Shown: positions 16,106-25,004, counted from the stretch's first letter. The stretch: DNA of 43,276 nt from Gallionellaceae bacterium (GCA_003445795.1 DMCN01000040.1:7433-50708), one strand, 5' to 3'. Notes: a model not told the origin generated them from the sequence alone. Numbers and translations are program-made.

Positions 16106-16558
16106 TTATTTTGCGGCAACCTCGGTCGCGCGCATCTTTGCCGCCAGTTTATCGAGCACGCCGTTGACGAATTTGTGCCCGTCGCTGCCGCCGAAGGTCT
16201 TGGCCAATTCGACCGCCTCATTGATGACCACGCGGTACGGGATCTCGGGATGCTGCATCAGCTCAAAAGTGCCCAGCATCAGCACGGAATATTCAACCGG
16301 ACTCAGTTCATCCACTTTGCGGTCGAGGTGCGGAGCAAGCTGTTCGGCGAGAGCCTCATGCTGCGCGATCACGCCGTGCAACAGTTGACCGAAGAATTCG
16401 TGGTCGTAGCGTCCCAGACTCTTTTCGTCCAGCGTCGCCTTCTCGATCAGCCGGGAGCCCTTGCCGGACAGGCGCCACTCGTAGACGCCCTGCATCGCCA
16501 GTTCGCGCGCGCGGTGGCGCTGGCTCTTGGCCGGGTTGTTCGGCTTGCTCTCGCTCAT
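16106..16558 (-). CDS. nusB: Transcription antitermination factor NusB
   Basis: All-helical RNA-binding protein that with NusE (S10) recognises boxA and supports antitermination on rRNA operons. The 150 residues contain RHRARELAMQGVYEWRLSG near the N terminus (Arg-rich RNA-binding surface) and the diagnostic C-terminal IPYRVVINEAVELAKTFGG followed by FVNGVLDKLA. Length is typical. Its ATG overlaps the ribH stop (16555-16558), and thiL follows after 15 bases. Confidence 0.97.
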   Translation of the reverse strand: MSESKPNNPAKSQRHRARELAMQGVYEWRLSGKGSRLIEKATLDEKSLGRYDHEFFGQLLHGVIAQHEALAEQLAPHLDRKVDELSPVEYSVLMLGTFELMQHPEIPYRVVINEAVELAKTFGGSDGHKFVNGVLDKLAAKMRATEVAAK

Positions 16559-17007
16559 GCGAGCGCTTTCAGCAGATGCGTCATCTCGATGGCGACCAGC
16601 GCCGCTTCGGCACCCTTCACGCTCATGCGCACTTCGGCCTGCTCGTCGGTATCGGTGGTGAGGATGGCATTGGCAACGGGAACGCCGCTGTGCAGTTGCA
16701 CCTCGCCGACGCCGCGCGCCGACTCGTTGGAAACGACCTCGAAATGGTAGGTATCGCCGCGTATCACGGCGCCGAGGGCGATGAGCGCGTCATATTTCTT
16801 GCTCTGCGCCATGGTCTGCAGCACCAGCGGGATCTCCAGCGCGCCCGGCACGTTGGCCAGGGTGATGTCGTTCTCGCTCACGCCGCTCTGCACCAGTTGC
16901 GCGCGGCAGGCCGACAGCAGGCCTTCGCATACAGTTTCGTTGAAACGGCTCTGCACGATGCCGATGCGCAGGCCTTTGCCGTTCAGGTTTTTTTCAATTT
17001 CTTTCAT
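16555..17007 (-). CDS. ribH: 6,7-dimethyl-8-ribityllumazine synthase
   Basis: Penultimate enzyme of riboflavin synthesis; condenses the pyrimidinedione intermediate with 3,4-dihydroxy-2-butanone 4-phosphate. The 150 residues show IGIVQSRFNE, VPGALEIPLVL, the GAVIRGDTYHFEVV segment with the catalytic His, and GVPVANAILTTDT. GGAAG lies about four bases before the ATG at 17007, supporting this start over the in-frame ATG at 17022. The start overlaps the ribBA stop by four bases. Confidence 0.97.
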   Translation of the reverse strand: MKEIEKNLNGKGLRIGIVQSRFNETVCEGLLSACRAQLVQSGVSENDITLANVPGALEIPLVLQTMAQSKKYDALIALGAVIRGDTYHFEVVSNESARGVGEVQLHSGVPVANAILTTDTDEQAEVRMSVKGAEAALVAIEMTHLLKALA

Positions 17008-18104
17008 TTTGCTTCCTTGCATTGACAGTAACGCACCACCTCCAGACCGAAGCCGGTCATGCTGGGCAGTTTGCGCGGGGTGGCGATGAGGCACATCTTG
17101 CCGACGTTGAGATCGCGCAGGATCTGCGCGCCGATGCCGTAGCTGCGCGGGTCCCACTGCGCATGCTGGGTCTCCGGTTTGGCGGCGGCGCGCGCCAGCA
17201 GGTTCTCCGAGGTCTCGTTGTGGTGCATCAGCACCAGCACGCCGGCGTCGGCCTCGCTGATCTTCTTCAGCGCGTCGTGCACGCTGGTACTGTTGGGCAG
17301 GCTGACCTGTTCGAGGAAGTCCAGCGCCGACAGCGGTTCGTGCACGCGCACGACGGTCTCTTTCTGCGGCTGGATGTCGCCTTTGACCAGGGCCAGATGG
17401 GTGCGCTGCGAGGTTTTGTCGGTATAGGTCACCAGATCGAACTCGCCGTAGGCGGTCTGCACGCGGCGCTTGGCCACGCGCTCGATCAGCGTCTCGTTGT
17501 TGATGCGGTATTCAATGAGGTCGGCGATGGTGCCGATCTTGAGGCCGTGTTCCTTCGCGAACGGGATCAGGTCGGGCAGGCGCGCCATCTCACCGTCTTC
17601 CTTGAGGATCTCGCAGATCACCGAGGCCGGGGTGACACCCGCCAACTGCGCCAGATCGCAGCCTGCTTCGGTATGGCCGGCACGCACCAGCACGCCGCCG
17701 TTCTGCGCGCGCAGCGGGAAGATGTGGCCGGGTTGCACGATGTCGGAGGGCTTGGCGTTCTTGTCGGCCGCGACCTGCACGGTGCGCGAGCGGTCGGCGG
17801 CGGAGATGCCGGTGGTGACACCGGTCGCGGCTTCGATGGAAACGGTGAAGTTGGTCGCCAGCGACAAACCGTTGTCGCGCACCATCAGTGGCAGGTTGAT
17901 CTGCTGGCAATGCGCCTGTGTCAGGGTCAGGCAGATCAGGCCGCGCCCGTGTTTGGCCATGAAGTTGATCTTCTCGGGGGTGACGAATTCGGCAGCGAAC
18001 AGCAGGTCACCCTCGTTCTCGCGGTCTTCTTCGTCCACCAGCACGACCATGCGTCCGGCGCGTATCTCGGCGATGATCTCGGTGATTGGGGCAATATCGG
18101 TCAT
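17004..18104 (-). CDS. ribBA: RibBA: DHBP synthase with degenerate GTP cyclohydrolase II domain
   Basis: The N-terminal half (about 1-205) is a complete 3,4-dihydroxy-2-butanone 4-phosphate synthase (VDEEDRENEGDL, HGRGLICL, RAGHTEAGCDLA), supplying the four-carbon unit for RibH. The C-terminal half has the position and ends of a RibA domain (GIGAQILRDLNV, GFGLEVVRY) but the region that normally carries the three zinc cysteines reads RVHEPLSALDFLEQ, and the QEGRGIG loop is replaced by HHNETSENL. GTP cyclohydrolase II activity is therefore probably lost and should be supplied by another gene. It is the first gene of a minus-strand operon; TAGAAT at 18143-18138 is a possible -10. Confidence 0.95.
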   Translation of the reverse strand: MTDIAPITEIIAEIRAGRMVVLVDEEDRENEGDLLFAAEFVTPEKINFMAKHGRGLICLTLTQAHCQQINLPLMVRDNGLSLATNFTVSIEAATGVTTGISAADRSRTVQVAADKNAKPSDIVQPGHIFPLRAQNGGVLVRAGHTEAGCDLAQLAGVTPASVICEILKEDGEMARLPDLIPFAKEHGLKIGTIADLIEYRINNETLIERVAKRRVQTAYGEFDLVTYTDKTSQRTHLALVKGDIQPQKETVVRVHEPLSALDFLEQVSLPNSTSVHDALKKISEADAGVLVLMHHNETSENLLARAAAKPETQHAQWDPRSYGIGAQILRDLNVGKMCLIATPRKLPSMTGFGLEVVRYCQCKEAK

Positions 18105-18200
18105 GTAACGGTTCAGTCGGTCTAAAGTCGAGTGCGGATTCTATCATTACTTCAACGCGGCCCAGAGCGCGTATAGTATTCGCACCCATACTGAAACTGG

Positions 18201-18755
18201 ATGGCTATGCTGGAATGGATCGCATTCTTCGCCGGGACGTTATTCCTGACCTATATTTCACGCGCCAACCTGCGTGCTCCCAAATCGCATGGGTTCTACC
18301 GCTTCATCGCCTGGGAGTGGATGCTGCTGCTGGTCGTGTATAACCTGGACGGCTGGTACGATGCGCCTCTCACCTGGGATCAGGTCGTTTCCGGGATATT
18401 GATGGGCATCTCGCTATTGCTGTTCATCTTGAGTTATTCGACACTGCGATGGCTCGGGCGACAGGATGGGCACCGTGACGACGCGACGTTGCTTGAATTT
18501 GAAAAGACGACGGCACTGGTGACGCAAGGAATTTATCGCTACATCCGCCACCCGATGTACAGTTCGTTGATCTTTCTCGATTGGGGCTTCTTCTTTAAAC
18601 AGATGTCCTGCTTGAGTGGAATCGTTGCGCTGATCGCCACATTTTTTCTCGTTTTGGCCTCACGGGTGGAGGAACAGGAGAATATCCGCTACTTTGGCGC
18701 GAAATATCTGGAGTACATGAAAAGCAACAAGCGCTATCTCCCGTTCTTGCTTTGA
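18201..18755 (+). CDS. ICMT/PEMT-like integral membrane methyltransferase family protein
   Basis: A 184-residue polytopic membrane protein of the isoprenylcysteine carboxyl methyltransferase-like superfamily. Hydrophobic segments are at about 1-18, 38-50, 65-85 and 135-155. The diagnostic motif IYRYIRHPMYSSL (about 112-124) and the downstream R-E-E segment (SRVEEQENIRYFG) form the SAM-binding signature of the group. The substrate in bacteria is unknown; phospholipid or small-molecule methylation is a guess. An ATG at 18207 is an equally possible start. It lies on the opposite strand between two halves of the riboflavin gene set. Confidence 0.8.
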   Translation: MAMLEWIAFFAGTLFLTYISRANLRAPKSHGFYRFIAWEWMLLLVVYNLDGWYDAPLTWDQVVSGILMGISLLLFILSYSTLRWLGRQDGHRDDATLLEFEKTTALVTQGIYRYIRHPMYSSLIFLDWGFFFKQMSCLSGIVALIATFFLVLASRVEEQENIRYFGAKYLEYMKSNKRYLPFLL

Positions 18756-18816
18756 GCGGTTGCGCGCTGCTAGAGTCTGACCGCTGCACTCCCCATATCA
18801 ACCAACAGGAGTCACC

Positions 18817-19398
18817 ATGAAACGCTCTGCCTTGATCGCAACGGTTTCCCTGCTTTGCCTGTCCCTGCCCGCACAGGCCGAAGATTCCGGGGGGTATATG
18901 GGTGTCGGGGTTGCCAACGGAAAGATGTCGTCCTGCGTCAACACCGCATGCACTTATTACTCCGACAATTCCGAGAACGGCGGTCACGCGCGCCTGATCG
19001 GCGGATACGATTTCAAGAAATATATCGGCGTCGAAGCCGGTTTGTCCGGTCTGGGTACCTACAAGATACGCGACAACACCGGAGTGCCGGCCGGAACAGT
19101 GAAGGTGTCGGCTGTTACGCTGGCTGCCAAGGGGACCTATGTCTTCCCGCACGGATTCTCGGTCTTCGGCAAGCTCGGTCTGGCCCGCGTGTATACCGAA
19201 TACTCAGCCGATCCGGGATGGACCATCGTCGGGAATGCCAATCAGAAATCGACCGGCGTGGTGATCGGAGCAGGCGGCCAGTACAACATCAACGAGCAAA
19301 TCGGATTCCGCCTGTTCACCGAGATCGTTTCCTACAAGGACGATGCGTACACCAGCGCAGTAGGCGGCACTACGCTGATGGCGGTATTCAAGTTCTGA
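18817..19398 (+). CDS. Small outer-membrane beta-barrel protein
   Basis: A 193-residue protein with signal peptide MKRSALIATVSLLCLSLPAQA and a mature part of alternating beta-strand segments (GGYMGVGVANGK, ARLIGGYDFKKYIGVEAGL, GTYVFPHGFSVFGKLGLARVY, GVVIGAGGQYNINEQIGFRLFTE), ending in aromatic MAVFKF as expected for BAM-dependent barrels. This is the OmpA/OmpW/porin-like eight-stranded class. Two cysteines in the first predicted loop (about 45 and 50) could form a disulfide. AGGAG precedes the ATG at good spacing and a terminator follows. No specific function can be named. Confidence 0.85.
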   Translation: MKRSALIATVSLLCLSLPAQAEDSGGYMGVGVANGKMSSCVNTACTYYSDNSENGGHARLIGGYDFKKYIGVEAGLSGLGTYKIRDNTGVPAGTVKVSAVTLAAKGTYVFPHGFSVFGKLGLARVYTEYSADPGWTIVGNANQKSTGVVIGAGGQYNINEQIGFRLFTEIVSYKDDAYTSAVGGTTLMAVFKF

Positions 19399-19416
19399 TG
19401 TCGCGGTTCGAGACGC

Positions 19417-19446
19417 AAAAGGCGGGAGCGATTCCCGCCTTTTTTA
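19417..19446. terminator. Bidirectional terminator between OMP gene and ribE
   Basis: Stem GGCGGGA/TCCCGCC (19421-19427 with 19433-19439) flanked by four A on the left and six T on the right, so it can act for the plus-strand barrel gene and for minus-strand ribE, whose stop codon lies in its T-tract. Confidence 0.85.
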
Positions 19447-20040
19447 TTTCTCTTCCGCCGTGAGCATGCGCTCGACATAGCGCGCGATCAGGTCGATCTC
19501 CAGATTCACCTTGCTGCCAACCTTCAGTTCGTTCAGTGTGGTCACGTCCAGCGTGTGCGGGATGAGATTGACTTCGAATTCCGACCCTGAAACCTGGTTC
19601 ACCGTCAGACTCACGCCGTTGATGGTGATGGAACCCTTCATCGCGATATATTTCGCCAGAGCCTGCGGCGCACGCACCACCAGCCGCCAGCTTTCGCCGA
19701 TGTCGTTGAAGGCCACCACTTCGCCCACGCCATCGACGTGACCGCTGACCAGATGACCGCCCAGCCGGTCGGACAGGCGAAGCGCCTTTTCCAGATTAAG
19801 GTGCTTGCCCTGCTCTCCCAACCCTGTGGTGCAGTTCAGCGTCTCGCGCGACACTTCCACCGTGAAGTCGTTACCATCCAGTTTGACCACAGTCAGGCAC
19901 ACGCCGTTGCAGGCAATGCTGTCACCGAGTTGCACATCGTCCATGCCGAGCGCTTCGGTATTCACGGTCAGGCGCAAACCGCCGTCCCTGTCCTTCGCCG
20001 ATTTGATCAGGCCCACATCCGCAATGATCCCGCTGAACAT
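19444..20040 (-). CDS. ribE: Riboflavin synthase, alpha subunit
   Basis: Final step of riboflavin synthesis: dismutation of two lumazine molecules into riboflavin and the pyrimidinedione. The 198 residues show the two tandem lumazine-binding barrels, each with a VCLTV / VSLTV motif (CNGVCLTVV in the first, INGVSLTVN in the second) and SGHVDGVG near 100. ATG 20040 gives the canonical MFSGII and has AAGGAG eight bases upstream; ATG 20046 overlaps the ribD stop but would sit only two bases from that sequence. Confidence 0.97.
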   Translation of the reverse strand: MFSGIIADVGLIKSAKDRDGGLRLTVNTEALGMDDVQLGDSIACNGVCLTVVKLDGNDFTVEVSRETLNCTTGLGEQGKHLNLEKALRLSDRLGGHLVSGHVDGVGEVVAFNDIGESWRLVVRAPQALAKYIAMKGSITINGVSLTVNQVSGSEFEVNLIPHTLDVTTLNELKVGSKVNLEIDLIARYVERMLTAEEK

Positions 20041-20042
20041 TC

Positions 20043-21128
20043 TCATTTCTCCTTTGTAATCCTGGCGACGATACGCAGATCGCCGCCCACCTGCCGCACA
20101 TCCTGCCAATGCAACTCCACACGCTGCTGCAACTGCGTGAGTTCGCCCAAGTCTGCCATGCCGCGTGCCGCATCGCCCAGCAGTTGCGGGGCGAGATACA
20201 GCACCAGTTCGTCCACCAGCCCGGCCTTCAGCAATGCGCCGTTGAGCGTGCGGCCCGCTTCCACCAGCACTTCGTTGCAGCCGCGTTGCGCCAGATCACG
20301 CAGCACGGCGGACAGATCGACCTGCCCGTTCGTGCCCGGCATCTGTATCACCTCGGCACCTTTTTGCCGCAGTGCCGCACGTTTGGCGGCATCCGCCGAG
20401 GCGGTGTAGACCAGCGCGCCGCCACCAAGGATGCGCGCTGTCGGCGGCATGCGCAGATGGCTGTCGAGGATGGCGCGCAGCGGCTGACGGCCACTCTCGC
20501 TGCGCACATTGAGCTGCGGATCGTCTGCCAGCACCGTGCCGACACCGGTGAGTACCGCACAGGAACGCGCGCGCCACTGCTGCACATCGCTCCGCGCCGC
20601 CTCGCCGGTGATCCATTTGCTGGTGCCGTTATTGAGTGCGGTATGTCCGTCCAGGCTGGCGGCGACCTTGCTGCGCACCCAGGGCATGCCGCGCGACATG
20701 CGCACGACGAAGCCGATATTCAGTTCACGCGCGGCGGCTTCCATCAGGCCGCTCTCGACGTCGATCCCGGCGGCACGCAATTTGGCGATACCCTGCCCGG
20801 CCACCAGCGGATTGGGGTCCTGCATCGCCGCGACCACGCGTTTGACACCTGCCGCGATCAGCGCATCGGAACAGGGCGGCGTACGCCCGTGGTGGCTGCA
20901 CGGTTCCAGCGTGACATAGGCCGTGGCACCCTGCGCCTGTTTGCCCGCTACGCGCAAGGCATGGACCTCGGCGTGCGGCTCGCCGGCGCGCTCGTGCCAG
21001 CCTTCACCGACGACCTTGCCGTCCTTCACCAGTACGCAACCCACCCGCGGGTTAGGACTGGTCGTATGCAGGCCGCGCTCGGCAAGTCGCAGAGCGAGTG
21101 CCATCCACTGACTGTCGGCAGCGTTCAT
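20043..21128 (-). CDS. ribD: Bifunctional riboflavin deaminase/reductase
   Basis: Second and third steps of riboflavin synthesis. The N-terminal deaminase domain (about 1-145) has the zinc signature HAEVHAL and PCSHHGRTPPCSDAL; the C-terminal reductase domain (about 150-361) starts near PWVRSKVAASLDG and includes GTSKWITG, VLTGVGTVLADDP and LVEAGRTLNGALL. 361 residues is normal length. It overlaps nrdR at 21125-21128 (ATGA) and ribE follows, so glyA-nrdR-ribD-ribE is one minus-strand unit. No FMN riboswitch is seen upstream. Confidence 0.97.
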   Translation of the reverse strand: MNAADSQWMALALRLAERGLHTTSPNPRVGCVLVKDGKVVGEGWHERAGEPHAEVHALRVAGKQAQGATAYVTLEPCSHHGRTPPCSDALIAAGVKRVVAAMQDPNPLVAGQGIAKLRAAGIDVESGLMEAAARELNIGFVVRMSRGMPWVRSKVAASLDGHTALNNGTSKWITGEAARSDVQQWRARSCAVLTGVGTVLADDPQLNVRSESGRQPLRAILDSHLRMPPTARILGGGALVYTASADAAKRAALRQKGAEVIQMPGTNGQVDLSAVLRDLAQRGCNEVLVEAGRTLNGALLKAGLVDELVLYLAPQLLGDAARGMADLGELTQLQQRVELHWQDVRQVGGDLRIVARITKEK

Positions 21129-21607
21129 GTTTTGGAGTTATCGGTTTTACGGCGGCGGGTGTTCTTGACTGCGTCGATGGCGTCGGAGAAATCGCCCACG
21201 TCCTGGAAACTCTTGTACACGGAGGCAAAGCGGATGTAGGCGACCTTGTCGAGCTTGAGCAGTTCCCTCATCACCATCTCGCCGATCTGGCGCGAACCGA
21301 TCTCGCGTTCGCCGCTGGCGAAGACTTTCTGCGTGACATGGTCGATGGCGGCATCCACCAGTTCCGTGGGCACAGGACGCTTGTGCAGCGCGCGGGTGAA
21401 GCTGGTGCGCAGCTTCTCCTCGTCGAACTCGCTGCGCATGCCGTTCTGCTTGACCACCTGCGGCATGCGCAACTCCACCATCTCGTAAGTGGTGAAGCGC
21501 TTGTCGCACGACAGACAGCGGCGGCGGCGGCGGATGCTGTCGCCTTCCTCGCTCTCGCGGGTATCCACCACTTGTGTATCGGGCCCTTTGCAGAATGGAC
21601 ACCGCAT
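21125..21607 (-). CDS. nrdR: Transcriptional repressor NrdR
   Basis: Zinc-ribbon/ATP-cone repressor of ribonucleotide reductase genes. The 160 residues contain CxxC pairs C3/C6 and C31/C34, the basic stretch RRRRR (26-30) between them, and an ATP-cone at about 49-139 (RTSFTRALHKRPV, EIGSRQIGEMVM). Location directly upstream of ribD and downstream of glyA is conserved in many proteobacteria. ATG start at 21607, nine bases after glyA. Confidence 0.97.
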   Translation of the reverse strand: MRCPFCKGPDTQVVDTRESEEGDSIRRRRRCLSCDKRFTTYEMVELRMPQVVKQNGMRSEFDEEKLRTSFTRALHKRPVPTELVDAAIDHVTQKVFASGEREIGSRQIGEMVMRELLKLDKVAYIRFASVYKSFQDVGDFSDAIDAVKNTRRRKTDNSKT

Positions 21608-21616
21608 GATGTTCTT

Positions 21617-22864
21617 TTACGCGCCGTAGACCGGGAACTGTGTGGTGAGCTTCTTCACCTCGCCGACCACGCGGGCGATCACCGCCTCGTCGGTTGGTGC
21701 ATCAAGCACATCGGCGATCAGGTGCGCCAGTTTCTCGGCTTCCAGTTCCTTGAAACCGCGGGTGGTCATCGCCGGGGAACCGATGCGGATGCCGGAAGTC
21801 ACGAATGGCTTCTCGGGATCGTTGGGGATGGCGTTCTTGTTGACGGTGATGTGTGCTTTGCCCAGCGCGGCCTCGGCATCCTTGCCGGTCAGCTTCTTGG
21901 CACGCAGATCGACCAGGAACACGTGGCTGTCGGTGCGGCCGGAGACGATGCGCACTCCGCGCTCGGTCAGTACTTTGGCCATCACGCGGGCATTGTCGAT
22001 GACTTGCTTCTGGTACACCTTGAACTCTTTGCTTGCCGCTTCCTTGAACGCCACGGCCTTGGCCGCGATGACGTGCATCAGCGGGCCGCCCTGCAATGCG
22101 GGGAAGATAGCGGAATTGAGCGCCTTTTCGTGTTCTGCCTTGGCCAGGATCAGGCCGCCGCGCGGGCCGCGCAGGGTCTTGTGGGTGGTGGTGGTCACGA
22201 AGTCGGCGATACCGACCGGACTGGGGTAGTAACCCGCCGCGATCAGACCGGCGTAGTGCGCCATGTCCACGAACAGATAGGCGCCGACGCTGTCGGCGAT
22301 GGCGCGGAAACGTTTCCAGTCGATGACCAGCGAGTAGGCGGATGCTCCGGCCACGATCATCTTGGGCTTGTGCTCGGTGGCCAGCTTCTGCACCTGGTCG
22401 TAATCGATCTCTTCTTTTTCATTCAAACCATACTGGATGGCGTTGTACAGCTTGCCGCTGATGTTCACCGAGGCACCGTGCGTCAGGTGGCCACCATGCG
22501 CCAGACTCATGCCCAGAATGGTGTCGCCGGGCTTGAGCACGGAAACGTACACGCCCTGGTTCGCCTGCGAGCCGGAATGCGGCTGGACGTTGGCGTATTC
22601 GGCGCCGAACAGCGCTTTGGCGCGATCGATGGCCAGTTGTTCAGCCACATCGACGAATTCGCAGCCGCCGTAATAGCGCTTGCCGGGGTAGCCTTCGGCA
22701 TATTTGTTGGTCAGTTGGCTGCCTTGCGCTTCCATCACCGCTGGGCTGGTGTAGTTTTCCGAAGCGATCAGCTCGATGTGATCCTCCTGGCGACGGTTTT
22801 CATTCTGGATCGCGGCCCAGAGTTCGGGGTCGGTCACGGCGATGGTGTTTTTGCTGGAGAACAT
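21617..22864 (-). CDS. glyA: Serine hydroxymethyltransferase
   Basis: PLP enzyme that interconverts serine and glycine with transfer of a one-carbon unit to tetrahydrofolate. The 415-residue protein has the ENYTSPAVMEAQGS segment, KRYYGGCEFVD, the PLP-lysine K229 in TTTHKTLRGPRGG, and IRIGSPAMTTRGF near the C terminus. Normal length and start MFSSKNTIAV. TAGAAT on the minus strand at 22912-22907, followed by CCGC, is a candidate -10 about 45 bases before the ATG. Divergent from rpoH. Confidence 0.98.
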   Translation of the reverse strand: MFSSKNTIAVTDPELWAAIQNENRRQEDHIELIASENYTSPAVMEAQGSQLTNKYAEGYPGKRYYGGCEFVDVAEQLAIDRAKALFGAEYANVQPHSGSQANQGVYVSVLKPGDTILGMSLAHGGHLTHGASVNISGKLYNAIQYGLNEKEEIDYDQVQKLATEHKPKMIVAGASAYSLVIDWKRFRAIADSVGAYLFVDMAHYAGLIAAGYYPSPVGIADFVTTTTHKTLRGPRGGLILAKAEHEKALNSAIFPALQGGPLMHVIAAKAVAFKEAASKEFKVYQKQVIDNARVMAKVLTERGVRIVSGRTDSHVFLVDLRAKKLTGKDAEAALGKAHITVNKNAIPNDPEKPFVTSGIRIGSPAMTTRGFKELEAEKLAHLIADVLDAPTDEAVIARVVGEVKKLTTQFPVYGA

Positions 22865-22986
22865 GGCAAGTATCCCTAAAAATTGGTTGGAAACAGGAAG
22901 GCGCGGATTCTACCATGCCCTGCCGCAGGCCTTACAAATGCCCTTCTTCGTGCCATATGTATACTAACGGCGAACCTTTTTGTTTC

Positions 22987-23013
22987 TTGGCACTCTCATC
23001 CAGCGAGTGCTAG
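22987..23013 (+). promoter_or_regulatory. CIRCE-like operator (HrcA site) upstream of rpoH
   Basis: TTGGCACTC, nine bases, GAGTGCTAG. It matches the CIRCE consensus TTAGCACTC-N9-GAGTGCTAA at 16 of 18 positions with exact spacing. It overlaps the rpoH core promoter, so binding of the heat-shock repressor HrcA would block it. Confidence 0.88.
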
Positions 23014-23016
23014 AAT
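22987..23016 (+). promoter_or_regulatory. Sigma-70 type promoter of rpoH
   Basis: -35 TTGGCA (22987-22992) and -10 TAGAAT (23011-23016) separated by 18 bases, lying within and just past the CIRCE-like operator. Transcription would begin near 23023, leaving a short leader with the strong Shine-Dalgarno AAGGAGG at 23028-23034. Confidence 0.72.
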
Positions 23017-23041
23017 CATCTCATATCAAGGAGGAAATGCC

Positions 23042-23911
<870 letters not shown>

Positions 23912-23930
23912 TTAGCCGTCCCCAAAGTGA

Positions 23931-23960
23931 AAAAGCCGCAGAGCGATCTGCGGCTTTTTC
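23931..23960. terminator. Bidirectional terminator between rpoH and sspB
   Basis: A 12-bp perfect stem, AAAAGCCGCAGA with TCTGCGGCTTTT, loop GCGA (23943-23946). T-runs exist in both directions, so it serves plus-strand rpoH and minus-strand sspB, whose stop overlaps its last base. Confidence 0.9.
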
Positions 23961-24361
23961 TATTTCACCACCCTGAGCGTGGGCCGGCCCTGCGGCGGCG
24001 GATCCTCTGGCGACTCGTCGGTCTTTCCGCTACCGCCGACAGGGGTGGATTCCTGTCCCTGGAACACCAGTCCCTGACCGGTCTCCTTGGCAAAGATACC
24101 GATCACCGCGGACATCGGAACGATGATCTGGTGCGCCACGCCGCCGAAACGGCCGCCGCAAGTGATGTCCTCGTTGCCCAGCTGCAGGTTGCGCACCGCA
24201 TCGACGCCTATATTCAGCACGATCTTGCCATCCTTGACGTAGGCCATCGGCACTTGCGTGTACTCGTCCACCTGTACCGCCAGATAGGGGGTATACCCGG
24301 CATCCGCGCACCAGTCGAAGATGGCGCGGATGAGATAGGGTTTGGTGGACGGCTCGCTCAT
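23960..24361 (-). CDS. sspB: ClpXP adaptor SspB
   Basis: Adaptor that delivers ssrA-tagged and other substrates to ClpXP. The 133 residues have the dimeric substrate-binding domain (about 5-110: YLIRAIFDWCADAGYTPYL, GKIVLNIGVDAVRNL, FGGVAHQIIVPMSAVIGIFA), a flexible Gly/Ser/Pro/Asp-rich linker and the C-terminal ClpX-binding XB motif RPTLRVVK. It follows sspA with a four-base gap, as in most beta- and gammaproteobacteria. Confidence 0.96.
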   Translation of the reverse strand: MSEPSTKPYLIRAIFDWCADAGYTPYLAVQVDEYTQVPMAYVKDGKIVLNIGVDAVRNLQLGNEDITCGGRFGGVAHQIIVPMSAVIGIFAKETGQGLVFQGQESTPVGGSGKTDESPEDPPPQGRPTLRVVK

Positions 24362-24365
24362 ACGC

Positions 24366-24965
24366 TTACTTGCGCATCGCCTTCTCGGCCGGGGTCATCG
24401 CCTCGATGTAGGCCGGACGCGAAAACAGGCGCTCGGCATACTTCATCAGCGGCGCGGCTTCCTTGTCGAGCTGGATACCATAGTGGTCCAGGCGCCACAA
24501 CAGCGGAGCGATCGCCACATCGAGCATGGAGAACTCGTCGCCCAGCATGAACTTCTGCTTGGCAAACACGGGAGCGATCTGGGTCAGGTTCTCGCGCACA
24601 GCGGCACGGGCCTTTTCCGCGACCTTGGCATTGCTGCTTTCCAGGCCGGGGATATGGCAGAACAACTCGTTCTCGAAGCGATGCAGGAACAGGCGGGCGC
24701 GGGCGCGCATCACCGGATCGGGCGGCATCAGTTGCGGGTGCGGGAAGCGCTCGTCGATATATTCGTTGATGATGTTGGCTTCGTACAGGATCAGGTCGCG
24801 TTCGACCAGCACCGGCACAGTGTTGTACGGATTCATCACCGCCAGGTCTTCCGGCTTGTTGAAGACGTCCACGTCGATAACCTGAAAATCCATGCCCTTT
24901 TCGAACAGGACAAAGCGGCAACGGTGGCTGTAGGGATCGGTCGTCCCGGAATAAAGTGTCATCAT
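24366..24965 (-). CDS. sspA: Stringent starvation protein A (GST-like)
   Basis: RNA-polymerase-associated protein with a glutathione-S-transferase fold. It has an N-terminal thioredoxin-like domain (MMTLYSGTTDPYSHRCRFVL, about 1-80, with NPYNTVPVLVERDLILYEA) and a C-terminal all-helical domain (FLANTG-type core replaced here by SMLDVAIAPLLWRLDHYGI). 199 residues from ATG 24965; AGGTGG lies five bases upstream. GTG 24974 and ATG 24962 are alternatives. In SspA proteins the GST active site is not functional; the protein acts in stress and phage-related transcription. It lies downstream of the bc1 operon, behind a terminator. Confidence 0.95.
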   Translation of the reverse strand: MMTLYSGTTDPYSHRCRFVLFEKGMDFQVIDVDVFNKPEDLAVMNPYNTVPVLVERDLILYEANIINEYIDERFPHPQLMPPDPVMRARARLFLHRFENELFCHIPGLESSNAKVAEKARAAVRENLTQIAPVFAKQKFMLGDEFSMLDVAIAPLLWRLDHYGIQLDKEAAPLMKYAERLFSRPAYIEAMTPAEKAMRK

Positions 24966-25004
24966 AAGAACCACCTACACGAAAAAACGCTGCGACAAAA
25001 AACC

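Noticed and set aside
18105..18200. FMN riboswitch expected before riboflavin genes
   Set aside because: The ribBA upstream gap is under 100 bases and lacks the conserved RFN helices; none was seen before ribD or nrdR either.
21098..22879. 593-codon open frame antisense to glyA and nrdR
   Set aside because: Shadow of real genes with strong codon bias in GC-rich DNA; glyA and nrdR have full family signatures on the other strand.
22883..23041. N-terminal extension of rpoH from 22883
   Set aside because: It would place coding sequence over the promoter and CIRCE-like site; AAGGAGG supports ATG 23042.
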